Part shown: one piece after another, positions 1 to 11,328 of the stretch
How positions within the stretch are numbered: the first letter of the stretch is position 1
Layout: each line of letters begins with the position of its first letter
NCBI GenBank assembly: GCA_948470475.1
Contig: OX419345.1
Coordinates: 21,044,859-21,108,858, forward strand
Origin: Galaxea fascicularis
Taxonomy: Eukaryota > Cnidaria > Anthozoa > Scleractinia > Euphylliidae
Direction of reading: 5' to 3'
DNA length: 64,000 nucleotides
Made by a program: the position numbers and the translations under genes
Notes under the pieces: generated by a model
Told to the model about the DNA's origin: nothing
What the model saw: the letters and a program-made list of their open reading frames with translations, nothing else
Database searches by the model: none

Positions 1-177
1 AATTTCAACTTTGCTAAAATCTTGCACACAGCTCAAATAAGAATAGAAATCAAGTTTGCGGAGTTCTTGGAAGCATTTAGACATGATTTCTAGGTTGCTT
101 TTTCAAGTAGGCAAGGTTTAAGCCAAATTCAAAATTTGACTCAAAAGCATGTGGTCCCCCCTTTGGGTTTTGGTCAA
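1..177 (+). repeat. Reference satellite monomer (first copy)
   Basis: This copy sets the monomer numbering used in this annotation. Landmarks are: the three-allele site at 25-30, the only CpG at 59-60, the segment taggttgc at 91-98, a T5 tract at 99-103, an 11-bp dyad (TCAAA-A-TTTGA) at 129-139, a C6 tract at 156-161 followed by TTTGGG, and a T4 tract at 168-171. The 9-mer tcaaaattt occurs at 129-137 and again across the monomer junction at 174-182. GC is about 36%. This copy differs from the consensus at position 115 (a to g), a change it shares with only three other monomers (13807, 15400 and 18763). The start is an arbitrary phase set by the window edge. Confidence 0.95.
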
Positions 178-1416
178 AATTTCAACTTTGCTAAAATCTT
201 GCACACAGCTCAAATAAGAATAGAAATCAAGTTTGCGGAGTTCTTGGAAGCATTTAGACATGATTTCTAGGTTGCTTTTTCAAGTAGGCAAAGTTTAAGC
301 CAAATTCAAAATTTGACTCAAAAGCATGTGGTCCCCCCTTTGGGTTTTGGTCAAAATTTCAACTTTGCTAAAATCTTGCACACAGCTCAAAGAAGAATAG
401 AAATCAAGTTTGCGGAGTTCTTGGAAGCATTTAGACATGATTTCTAGGTTCCTTTTTCAAGTAGGCAAAGTTTAAGCCAAATTCAAAATTTGACTCAAAA
501 GCATGTGGTCCCTCCTTTGGGTTTTGGTCAAAATTTCAACTTTGCTAAAATCTTGCACACAGCTCAAATAAGAATAGAAATCAAGTTTGCGGAGTTCTTG
601 GAAGCATTTAGACATGATTTCTAGGTTGCTTTTTCAAGTAGGCAAAGTTTAAGCCAAATTCAAAATTTGACTCAAAAGCATGTGGTCCCCCCTTTGGGTT
701 TTGGTCAAAATTTCAACTTTGCTAAAATCTTGCACACAGCTCAAATAAGAATAGAAATCAAGTTTGCGGAGTTCTTGGAAGCATTTAGACATGATTTCTA
801 GGTTCCTTTTTCAAGTAGGCAAAGTTTAAGCCAAATTCAAAATTTGACTCAAAAGCATGTGGTCCCCCCTTTGGGTTTTGGTCAAAATTTCAACTTTGCT
901 AAAATCTTGCACACAGCTCAAATAAGAATAGAAATCAAGTTTGCGGAGTTCTTGGAAGCATTTAGACATGATTTCTAGGTTGCTTTTTCAAGTAGGCAAA
1001 GTTTAAGCCAAATTCAAAATTTGACTCAAAAGCATGTGGTCCCCCCTTTGGGTTTTGGTCAAAATTTCAACTTTGCTAAAATCTTGCACACAGCTCAAAG
1101 AAGAATAGAAATCAAGTTTGCGGAGTTCTTGGAAGCATTTAGACATGATTTCTAGGTTGCTTTTTCAAGTAGGCAAAGTTTAAGCCAAATTCAAAATTTG
1201 ACTCAAAAGCATGTGGTCCCCCCTTTGGGTTTTGGTCAAAATTTCAACTTTGCTAAAATCTTGCAGACAGCTCAAATAAGAATAGAAATCAAATTTGCGG
1301 AGTTCTTGGAAGCATTTAGACATGATTTCTAGGTTGCTTTTTCAAGTAGGCAAAGTTTAAGCCAAATTCAAAATTTGACTCAAAAGCATGTGGTCCCCCC
1401 TTTGGGTTTTGGTCAA

Positions 1417-2124
1417 AATTTCAACTTTGCTAAAATCTTGCACACAGCTCAAATAAGAATAGAAATCAAGTTTGCGGAGTTCTTGGAAGCATTTAGACAT
1501 GATTTCTAGGTTGCTTTTTCAAGTAGGCAAAGTTTAAGCCAAATTCAAAATTTGACTAAAAAGGATGTGGTCCCCCCTTTGGGTTTTGGTCAAAATTTCA
1601 ACTTTGCTAAAATCTTGGACACAGCTCAAATAAGAATAGAAATCAAGTTTGCGGAGTTCTTGGAAGCATTTAGACATGATTTCTAGGTTGCTTTTTCAAG
1701 TAGGCAAAGTTTAAGCCAAATTCAAAATTTGACTCAAAAGCATGTGGTCCCCCCTTTGGGTTTTGGTCAAAATTTCAACTTTGCTAAAATCTTGCACACA
1801 GCTCAAATAAGAATAGAAATCAAGTTTGCGGAGTTCTTGGAAGCATTTAGACATGATTTCTAGGTTGCTTTTTCAAGTAGGCAAAGTTTAAGCCAAATTC
1901 AAAATTTGACTAAAAAGGATGTGGTCCCCCCTTTGGGTTTTGGTCAAAATTTCAACTTTGCTAAAATCTTGGACACAGCTCAAATAAGAATAGAAATCAA
2001 GTTTGCGGAGTTCTTGGAAGCATTTAGACATGATTTCTAGGTTGCTTTTTCAAGTAGGCAAAGTTTAAGCCAAATTCAAAATTTGACTCAAAAGCATGTG
2101 GTCCCCCCTTTGGGTTTTGGTCAA
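1417..2124 (+). repeat. Two tandem copies of a 354-bp dimer HOR
   Basis: Monomers at 1417 and 1771 are C type and both end in the rare linked variant gactaaaaaggat (142 a, 148 g). Monomers at 1594 and 1948 are G type with the ordinary ending. The order rare-C, G, rare-C, G gives two identical-looking dimers of 354 bp. This is a minimal higher-order repeat, probably made by one unequal exchange. A third copy of the same pair lies at 3718-4071. Confidence 0.8.
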
Positions 2125-4779
2125 AATTTCAACTTTGCTAAAATCTTGCACACAGCTCAAATAAGAATAGAAATCAAGTTTGCGGAGTTCTTGGAAGCAT
2201 TTAGACATGATTTCTAGGTTGCTTTTTCAAGTAGGCAAAGTTTAAGCCAAATTCAAAATTTGACTCAAAAGCATGTGGTCCCCCCTTTGGGTTTTGGTCA
2301 AAATTTCAACTTTGCTAAAATCTTGGACACAGCTCAAATAAGAATAGAAATCAAGTTTGCGGAGTTCTTGGAAGCATTTAGACATGATTTCTAGGTTCCT
2401 TTTTCAAGTAGGCAAAGTTTAAGCCAAATTCAAAATTTGACTCAAAAGCATGTGGTCCCCCCTTTGGGTTTTGGTCAAAATTTCAACTTTGCTAAAATCT
2501 TGCACACAGCTCAAATAAGAATAGAAATCAAGTTTGCGGAGTTCTTGGAAGCATTTAGACATGATTTCTAGGTTGCTTTTTCAAGTAGGCAAAGTTTAAG
2601 CCAAATTCAAAATTTGACTCAAAAGCATGTGGTCCCCCCTTTGGGTTTTGGTCAAAATTTCAACTTTGCTAAAATCTTGGACACAGCTCAAATAAGAATA
2701 GAAATCAAGTTTGCGGAGTTCTTGGAAGCATTTAGACATGATTTCTAGGTTCCTTTTTCAAGTAGGCAAAGTTTAAGCCAAATTCAAAATTTGACTCAAA
2801 AGCATGTGGTCCCCCCTTTGGGTTTTGGTCAAAATTTCAACTTTGCTAAAATCTTGCACACAGCTCAAATAAGAATAGAAATCAAGTTTGCGGAGTTCTT
2901 GGAAGCATTTAGACATGATTTCTAGGTTGCTTTTTCAAGTAGGCAAAGTTTAAGCCAAATTCAAAATTTGACTCAAAAGCATGTGGTCCCCCCTTTGGGT
3001 TTTGGTCAAAATTTCAACTTTGCTAAAATCTTGCAGACAGCTCAAATAAGAATAGAAATCAAGTTTGCGGAGTTCTTGGAAGCATTTAGACATGATTTCT
3101 AGGTTGCTTTTTCAAGTAGGCAAAGTTTAAGCCAAATTCAAAATTTGACTCAAAAGCATGTGGTCCCCCCTTTGGGTTTTGGTCAAAATTTCAACTTTGC
3201 TAAAATCTTGGACACAGCTCAAATAAGAATAGAAATCAAGTTTGCGGAGTTCTTGGAAGCATTTAGACATGATTTCTAGGTTCCTTTTTCAAGTAGGCAA
3301 AGTTTAAGCCAAATTCAAAATTTGACTCAAAAGCATGTGGTCCCCCCTTTGGGTTTTGGTCAAAATTTCAACTTTGCTAAAATCTTGCACACAGCTCAAA
3401 TAAGAATAGAAATCAAGTTTGCGGAGTTCTTGGAAGCATTTAGACATGATTTCTAGGTTGCTTTTTCAAGTAGGCAAAGTTTAAGCCAAATTCAAAATTT
3501 GACTCAAAAGCATGTGGTCCCCCCTTTGGGTTTTGGTCAAAATTTCAACTTTGCTAAAATCTTGCAGACAGCTCAAATAAGAATAGAAATCAAGTTTGCG
3601 GAGTTCTTGGAAGCATTTAGACATGATTTCTAGGTTGCTTTTTCAAGTAGGCAAAGTTTAAGCCAAATTCAAAATTTGACTCAAAAGCATGTGGTCCCCC
3701 CTTTGGGTTTTGGTCAAAATTTCAACTTTGCTAAAATCTTGCACACAGCTCAAATAAGAATAGAAATCAAGTTTGCGGAGTTCTTGGAAGCATTTAGACA
3801 TGATTTCTAGGTTGCTTTTTCAAGTAGGCAAAGTTTAAGCCAAATTCAAAATTTGACTAAAAAGGATGTGGTCCCCCCTTTGGGTTTTGGTCAAAATTTC
3901 AACTTTGCTAAAATCTTGGACACAGCTCAAATAAGAATAGAAATCAAGTTTGCGGAGTTCTTGGAAGCATTTAGACATGATTTCTAGGTTGCTTTTTCAA
4001 GTAGGCAAAGTTTAAGCCAAATTCAAAATTTGACTCAAAAGCATGTGGTCCCCCCTTTGGGTTTTGGTCAAAATTTCAACTTTGCTAAAATCTTGCAGAC
4101 AGCTCAAATAAGAATAGAAATCAAGTTTGCGGAGTTCTTGGAAGCATTTAGACATGATTTCTAGGTTGCTTTTTCAAGTAGGCAAAGTTTAAGCCAAATT
4201 CAAAATTTGACTCAAAAGCATGTGGTCCCCCCTTTGGGTTTTGGTCAAAATTTCAACTTTGCTAAAATCTTGGACACAGCTCAAATAAGAATAGAAATCA
4301 AGTTTGCGGAGTTCTTGGAAGCATTTAGACATGATTTCTAGGTTCCTTTTTCAAGTAGGCAAAGTTTAAGCCAAATTCAAAATTTGACTCAAAAGCATGT
4401 GGTCCCCCCTTTGGGTTTTGGTCAAAATTTCAACTTTGCTAAAATCTTGCACACAGCTCAAATAAGAATAGAAATCAAGTTTGCGGAGTTCTTGGAAGCA
4501 TTTAGACATGATTTCTAGGTTGCTTTTTCAAGTAGGCAAAGTTTAAGCCAAATTCAAAATTTGACTCAAAAGCATGTGGTCCCCCCTTTGGGTTTTGGTC
4601 AAAATTTCAACTTTGCTAAAATCTTGGACACAGCTCAAATAAGAATAGAAATCAAGTTTGCGGAGTTCTTGGAAGCATTTAGACATGATTTCTAGGTTCC
4701 TTTTTCAAGTAGGCAAAGTTTAAGCCAAATTCAAAATTTGACTCAAAAGCATGTGGTCCCCCCTTTGGGTTTTGGTCAA

Positions 4780-6726
4780 AATTTCAACTTTGCTAAAATC
4801 TTGCACACAGCTCAAATAAGAATAGAAATCAAGTTTGCGGAGTTCTTGGAAGCATTTAGACATGATTTCTAGCTTCCTTTTTCAAGTAGGCAAAGTTTAA
4901 GCCAAATTCAAAATTTGACTCAAAAGCATGTGGTCCCCCCTTTGGGTTTTGGTCAAAATTTCAACTTTGCTAAAATCTTGGACACAGCTCAAATAAGAAT
5001 AGAAATCAAGTTTGCGGAGTTCTTGGAAGCATTTAGACATGATTTCTAGGTTGCTTTTTCAAGTAGGCAAAGTTTAAGCCAAATTCAAAATTTGACTCAA
5101 AAGGATGTGGTCCCCCCTTTGGGTTTTGGTCAAAATTTCAACTTTGCTAAAATCTTGCACACAGCTCAAATAAGAATAGAAATCAAGTTTGCGGAGTTCT
5201 TGGAAGCATTTAGACATGATTTCTAGGTTGCTTTTTCAAGTAGGCAAAGTTTAAGCCAAATTCAAAATTTGACTCAAAAGCATGTGGTCCCCCCTTTGGG
5301 TTTTGGTCAAAATTTCAACTTTGCTAAAATCTTGCACACAGCTCAAATAAGAATAGAAATCAAGTTTGCGGAGTTCTTGGAAGCATTTAGACATGATTTC
5401 TAGGTTGCTTTTTCAAGTAGGCAAAGTTTAAGCCAAATTCAAAATTTGACTCAAAAGCATGTGGTCCCCCCTTTGGGTTTTGGTCAAAATTTCAACTTTG
5501 CTAAAATCTTGCACACAGCTCAAATAAGAATAGAAATCAAGTTTGCGGAGTTCTTGGAAGCATTTAGACATGATTTCTAGGTTCCTTTTTCAAGTAGGCA
5601 AAGTTTAAGCCAAATTCAAAATTTGACTCAAAAGCATGTGGTCCCCCCTTTGGGTTTTGGTCAAAATTTCAACTTTGCTAAAATCTTGCACACAGCTCAA
5701 ATAAGAATAGAAATCAAGTTTGCGGAGTTCTTGGAAGCATTTAGACATGATTTCTAGGTTCCTTTTTCAAGTAGGCAAAGTTTAAGCCAAATTCAAAATT
5801 TGACTCAAAAGCATGTGGTCCCCCCTTTGGGTTTTGGTCAAAATTTCAACTTTGCTAAAATCTTGCAGACAGCTCAAATAAGAATAGAAATCAAGTTTGC
5901 GGAGTTCTTGGAAGCATTTAGACATGATTTCTAGGTTGCTTTTTCAAGTAGGCAAAGTTTAAGCCAAATTCAAAATTTGACTCAAAAGCATGTGGTCCCC
6001 CCTTTGGGTTTTGGTCAAAATTTCAACTTTGCTAAAATCTTGCAGACAGCTCAAATAAGAATAGAAATCAAGTTTGCGGAGTTCTTGGAAGCATTTAGAC
6101 ATGATTTCTAGGTTGCTTTTTCAAGTAGGCAAAGTTTAAGCCAAATTCAAAATTTGACTCAAAAGCATGTGGTCCCCCCTTTGGGTTTTGGTCAAAATTT
6201 CAACTTTGCTAAAATCTTGCACACAGCTCAAATAAGAATAGAAATCAAGTTTGCGGAGTTCTTGGAAGCATTTAGACATGATTTCTAGCTTGCTTTTTCA
6301 AGTAGGCAAAGTTTAAGCCAAATTCAAAATTTGACTCAAAAGGATGTGGTCCCCCCTTTGGGTTTTGGTCAAAATTTCAACTTTGCTAAAATCTTGGACA
6401 CAGCTCAAATAAGAATAGAAATCAAGTTTGCGGAGTTCTTGGAAGCATTTAGACATGATTTCTAGGTTGCTTTTTCAAGTAGGCAAAGTTTAAGCCAAAT
6501 TCAAAATTTGACTCAAAAGCATGGGGTCCCCCCTTTGGGTTTTGGTCAAAATTTCAACTTTGCTAAAATCTTGGACACAGCTCAAATAAGAATAGAAATC
6601 AAGTTTGCGGAGTTCTTGGAAGCATTTAGACATGATTTCTAGGTTGCTTTTTCAAGTAGGCAAAGTTTAAGCCAAATTCAAAATTTGACTCAAAAGCATG
6701 TGGTCCCCCCTTTGGGTTTTGGTCAA
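4780..6726 (+). repeat. 11-monomer duplicated block, copy 1
   Basis: These are eleven monomers (1,947 bp). The barcode runs: C with gcttcc, G with ggat, C, C, two C with ggttcc, two Q, C with gcttgc plus ggat, G with atggggtcc, G. The same order recurs exactly 3,540 bp (20 monomers) downstream at 8320-10266. Agreement breaks on both sides: the preceding monomer carries ggttcc here and ggttgc in the other copy, and the following monomer is C type here and G type there. The 152 t to g change (atggggtcc, at 6521) is a useful private marker. Confidence 0.9.
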
Positions 6727-8142
6727 AATTTCAACTTTGCTAAAATCTTGCACACAGCTCAAATAAGAATAGAAATCAAGTTTGCGGAGTTCTTGGAAGC
6801 ATTTAGACATGATTTCTAGGTTGCTTTTTCAAGTAGGCAAAGTTTAAGCCAAATTCAAAATTTGACTCAAAAGCATGTGGTCCCCCCTTTGGGTTTTGGT
6901 CAAAATTTCAACTTTGCTAAAATCTTGCAGACAGCTCAAATAAGAATAGAAATCAAGTTTGCGGAGTTCTTGGAAGCATTTAGACATGATTTCTAGGTTG
7001 CTTTTTCAAGTAGGCAAAGTTTAAGCCAAATTCAAAATTTGACTCAAAAGCATGTGGTCCCCCCTTTGGGTTTTGGTCAAAATTTCAACTTTGCTAAAAT
7101 CTTGCACACAGCTCAAATAAGAATAGAAATCAAGTTTGCGGAGTTCTTGGAAGCATTTAGACATGATTTCTAGCTTGCTTTTTCAAGTAGGCAAAGTTTA
7201 AGCCAAATTCAAAATTTGACTCAAAAGGATGTGGTCCCCCCTTTGGGTTTTGGTCAAAATTTCAACTTTGCTAAAATCTTGGACACAGCTCAAATAAGAA
7301 TAGAAATCAAGTTTGCGGAGTTCTTGGAAGCATTTAGACATGATTTCTAGCTTGCTTTTTCAAGTAGGCAAAGTTTAAGCCAAATTCAAAATTTGACTCA
7401 AAAGGATGTGGTCCCCCCTTTGGGTTTTGGTCAAAATTTCAACTTTGCTAAAATCTTGCACACAGCTCAAATAAGAATAGAAATCAAGTTTGCGGAGTTC
7501 TTGGAAGCATTTAGACATGATTTCTAGGTTGCTTTTTCAAGTAGGCAAAGTTTAAGCCAAATTCAAAATTTGACTCAAAAGCATGTGGTCCCCCCTTTGG
7601 GTTTTGGTCAAAATTTCAACTTTGCTAAAATCTTGCAGACAGCTCAAATAAGAATAGAAATCAAGTTTGCGGAGTTCTTGGAAGCATTTAGACATGATTT
7701 CTAGGTTGCTTTTTCAAGTAGGCAAAGTTTAAGCCAAATTCAAAATTTGACTCAAAAGCATGTGGTCCCCCCTTTGGGTTTTGGTCAAAATTTCAACTTT
7801 GCTAAAATCTTGCACACAGCTCAAATAAGAATAGAAATCAAGTTTGCGGAGTTCTTGGAAGCATTTAGACATGATTTCTAGCTTGCTTTTTCAAGTAGGC
7901 AAAGTTTAAGCCAAATTCAAAATTTGACTCAAAAGGATGTGGTCCCCCCTTTGGGTTTTGGTCAAAATTTCAACTTTGCTAAAATCTTGGACACAGCTCA
8001 AATAAGAATAGAAATCAAGTTTGCGGAGTTCTTGGAAGCATTTAGACATGATTTCTAGGTTGCTTTTTCAAGTAGGCAAAGTTTAAGCCAAATTCAAAAT
8101 TTGACTCAAAAGCATGGGGTCCCCCCTTTGGGTTTTGGTCAA
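6727..8142 (+). repeat. Two 708-bp tetramer HOR units between the duplicated blocks
   Basis: Monomers from 6727 read C, Q, C(gcttgc+ggat), G(gcttgc+ggat). Those from 7435 read C, Q, C(gcttgc+ggat), G(atggggtcc). The two tetramers are alike except at the last monomer, where the second unit matches the atggggtcc monomer of the flanking 11-monomer blocks. The interval therefore seems to be a chimera of local tetramer amplification and block duplication. It also creates the third copy of atggggtcc at 8114. Confidence 0.75.
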
Positions 8143-8319
8143 AATTTCAACTTTGCTAAAATCTTGGACACAGCTCAAATAAGAATAGAAATCAAGTTTG
8201 CGGAGTTCTTGGAAGCATTTAGACATGATTTCTAGGTTGCTTTTTCAAGTAGGCAAAGTTTAAGCCAAATTCAAAATTTGACTCAAAAGCATGTGGTCCC
8301 CCCTTTGGGTTTTGGTCAA

Positions 8320-10266
8320 AATTTCAACTTTGCTAAAATCTTGCACACAGCTCAAATAAGAATAGAAATCAAGTTTGCGGAGTTCTTGGAAGCATTTAGA
8401 CATGATTTCTAGCTTCCTTTTTCAAGTAGGCAAAGTTTAAGCCAAATTCAAAATTTGACTCAAAAGCATGTGGTCCCCCCTTTGGGTTTTGGTCAAAATT
8501 TCAACTTTGCTAAAATCTTGGACACAGCTCAAATAAGAATAGAAATCAAGTTTGCGGAGTTCTTGGAAGCATTTAGACATGATTTCTAGGTTGCTTTTTC
8601 AAGTAGGCAAAGTTTAAGCCAAATTCAAAATTTGACTCAAAAGGATGTGGTCCCCCCTTTGGGTTTTGGTCAAAATTTCAACTTTGCTAAAATCTTGCAC
8701 ACAGCTCAAATAAGAATAGAAATCAAGTTTGCGGAGTTCTTGGAAGCATTTAGACATGATTTCTAGGTTGCTTTTTCAAGTAGGCAAAGTTTAAGCCAAA
8801 TTCAAAATTTGACTCAAAAGCATGTGGTCCCCCCTTTGGGTTTTGGTCAAAATTTCAACTTTGCTAAAATCTTGCACACAGCTCAAATAAGAATAGAAAT
8901 CAAGTTTGCGGAGTTCTTGGAAGCATTTAGACATGATTTCTAGGTTGCTTTTTCAAGTAGGCAAAGTTTAAGCCAAATTCAAAATTTGACTCAAAAGCAT
9001 GTGGTCCCCCCTTTGGGTTTTGGTCAAAATTTCAACTTTGCTAAAATCTTGCACACAGCTCAAATAAGAATAGAAATCAAGTTTGCGGAGTTCTTGGAAG
9101 CATTTAGACATGATTTCTAGGTTCCTTTTTCAAGTAGGCAAAGTTTAAGCCAAATTCAAAATTTGACTCAAAAGCATGTGGTCCCCCCTTTGGGTTTTGG
9201 TCAAAATTTCAACTTTGCTAAAATCTTGCACACAGCTCAAATAAGAATAGAAATCAAGTTTGCGGAGTTCTTGGAAGCATTTAGACATGATTTCTAGGTT
9301 CCTTTTTCAAGTAGGCAAAGTTTAAGCCAAATTCAAAATTTGACTCAAAAGCATGTGGTCCCCCCTTTGGGTTTTGGTCAAAATTTCAACTTTGCTAAAA
9401 TCTTGCAGACAGCTCAAATAAGAATAGAAATCAAGTTTGCGGAGTTCTTGGAAGCATTTAGACATGATTTCTAGGTTGCTTTTTCAAGTAGGCAAAGTTT
9501 AAGCCAAATTCAAAATTTGACTCAAAAGCATGTGGTCCCCCCTTTGGGTTTTGGTCAAAATTTCAACTTTGCTAAAATCTTGCAGACAGCTCAAATAAGA
9601 ATAGAAATCAAGTTTGCGGAGTTCTTGGAAGCATTTAGACATGATTTCTAGGTTGCTTTTTCAAGTAGGCAAAGTTTAAGCCAAATTCAAAATTTGACTC
9701 AAAAGCATGTGGTCCCCCCTTTGGGTTTTGGTCAAAATTTCAACTTTGCTAAAATCTTGCACACAGCTCAAATAAGAATAGAAATCAAGTTTGCGGAGTT
9801 CTTGGAAGCATTTAGACATGATTTCTAGCTTGCTTTTTCAAGTAGGCAAAGTTTAAGCCAAATTCAAAATTTGACTCAAAAGGATGTGGTCCCCCCTTTG
9901 GGTTTTGGTCAAAATTTCAACTTTGCTAAAATCTTGGACACAGCTCAAATAAGAATAGAAATCAAGTTTGCGGAGTTCTTGGAAGCATTTAGACATGATT
10001 TCTAGGTTGCTTTTTCAAGTAGGCAAAGTTTAAGCCAAATTCAAAATTTGACTCAAAAGCATGGGGTCCCCCCTTTGGGTTTTGGTCAAAATTTCAACTT
10101 TGCTAAAATCTTGGACACAGCTCAAATAAGAATAGAAATCAAGTTTGCGGAGTTCTTGGAAGCATTTAGACATGATTTCTAGGTTGCTTTTTCAAGTAGG
10201 CAAAGTTTAAGCCAAATTCAAAATTTGACTCAAAAGCATGTGGTCCCCCCTTTGGGTTTTGGTCAA
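8320..10266 (+). repeat. 11-monomer duplicated block, copy 2
   Basis: This block repeats 4780-6726 at an offset of exactly 3,540 bp. All recurring variant sites scored agree, including the private atggggtcc change (6521 and 10061), the gcttcc monomer at the start and the paired Q monomers. I saw no difference between the copies inside the block. This implies a recent duplication, or recent conversion, compared with the divergence between ordinary neighbouring monomers. Confidence 0.9.
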
Positions 10267-11328
10267 AATTTCAACTTTGCTAAAATCTTGGACACAGCTC
10301 AAATAAGAATAGAAATCAAGTTTGCGGAGTTCTTGGAAGCATTTAGACATGATTTCTAGGTTGCTTTTTCAAGTAGGCAAAGTTTAAGCCAAATTCAAAA
10401 TTTGACTCAAAAGCATGTGGTCCCCCCTTTGGGTTTTGGTCAAAATTTCAACTTTGCTAAAATCTTGGACACAGCTCAAATAAGAATAGAAATCAAGTTT
10501 GCGGAGTTCTTGGAAGCATTTAGACATGATTTCTAGGTTGCTTTTTCAAGTAGGCAAAGTTTAAGCCAAATTCAAAATTTGACTCAAAAGCATGTGGTCC
10601 CCCCTTTGGGTTTTGGTCAAAATTTCAACTTTGCTAAAATCTTGCACACAGCTCAAATAAGAATAGAAATCAAGTTTGCGGAGTTCTTGGAAGCATTTAG
10701 ACATGATTTCTAGGTTGCTTTTTCAAGTAGGCAAAGTTTAAGCCAAATTCAAAATTTGACTCAAAAGCATGTGGTCCCCCCTTTGGGTTTTGGTCAAAAT
10801 TTCAACTTTGCTAAAATCTTGCACACAGCTCAAATAAGAATAGAAATCAAGTTTGCGGAGTTCTTGGAAGCATTTAGACATGATTTCTAGGTTGCTTTTT
10901 CAAGTAGGCAAAGTTTAAGCCAAATTCAAAATTTGACTCAAAAGCATGTGGTCCCCCCTTTGGGTTTTGGTCAAAATTTCAACTTTGCTAAAATCTTGGA
11001 CACAGCTCAAATAAGAATAGAAATCAAGTTTGCGGAGTTCTTGGAAGCATTTAGACATGATTTCTAGGTTCCTTTTTCAAGTAGGCAAAGTTTAAGCCAA
11101 ATTCAAAATTTGACTCAAAAGCATGTGGTCCCCCCTTTGGGTTTTGGTCAAAATTTCAACTTTGCTAAAATCTTGCACACAGCTCAAATAAGAATAGAAA
11201 TCAAGTTTGCGGAGTTCTTGGAAGCATTTAGACATGATTTCTAGCTTGCTTTTTAAAGTAGGCAAAGTTTAAGCCAAATTCAAAATTTGACTCAAAAGCA
11301 TGTGGTCCCCCCTTTGGGTTTTGGTCAA

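Larger units (their letters stand above)
1..4779 (+). repeat. Array domain I: mixed monomers with dimer and trimer alternation
   Basis: This domain holds 27 monomers. Monomers at 355 and 1063 carry aaagaag instead of aaataag at 35-41. The one at 1240 has c27 to g plus an a in place of g at position 54. A rare linked pair of changes (142 c to a with 148 c to g) is confined to monomers at 1417, 1771 and 3718. C-type and G-type monomers alternate as 354-bp dimers at 1417-2124 and again near 2125-3009. A C-Q-G trimer follows around 2833-3717. No gene or other element is visible. The left boundary is the window edge. Confidence 0.85.

Noticed and set aside
151..171. Rho-independent terminator at the C6-TTT-GGG-TTTT segment
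   Set aside because: The stem would be only three base pairs (CCC/GGG), it recurs in every monomer, and there are no genes to terminate.
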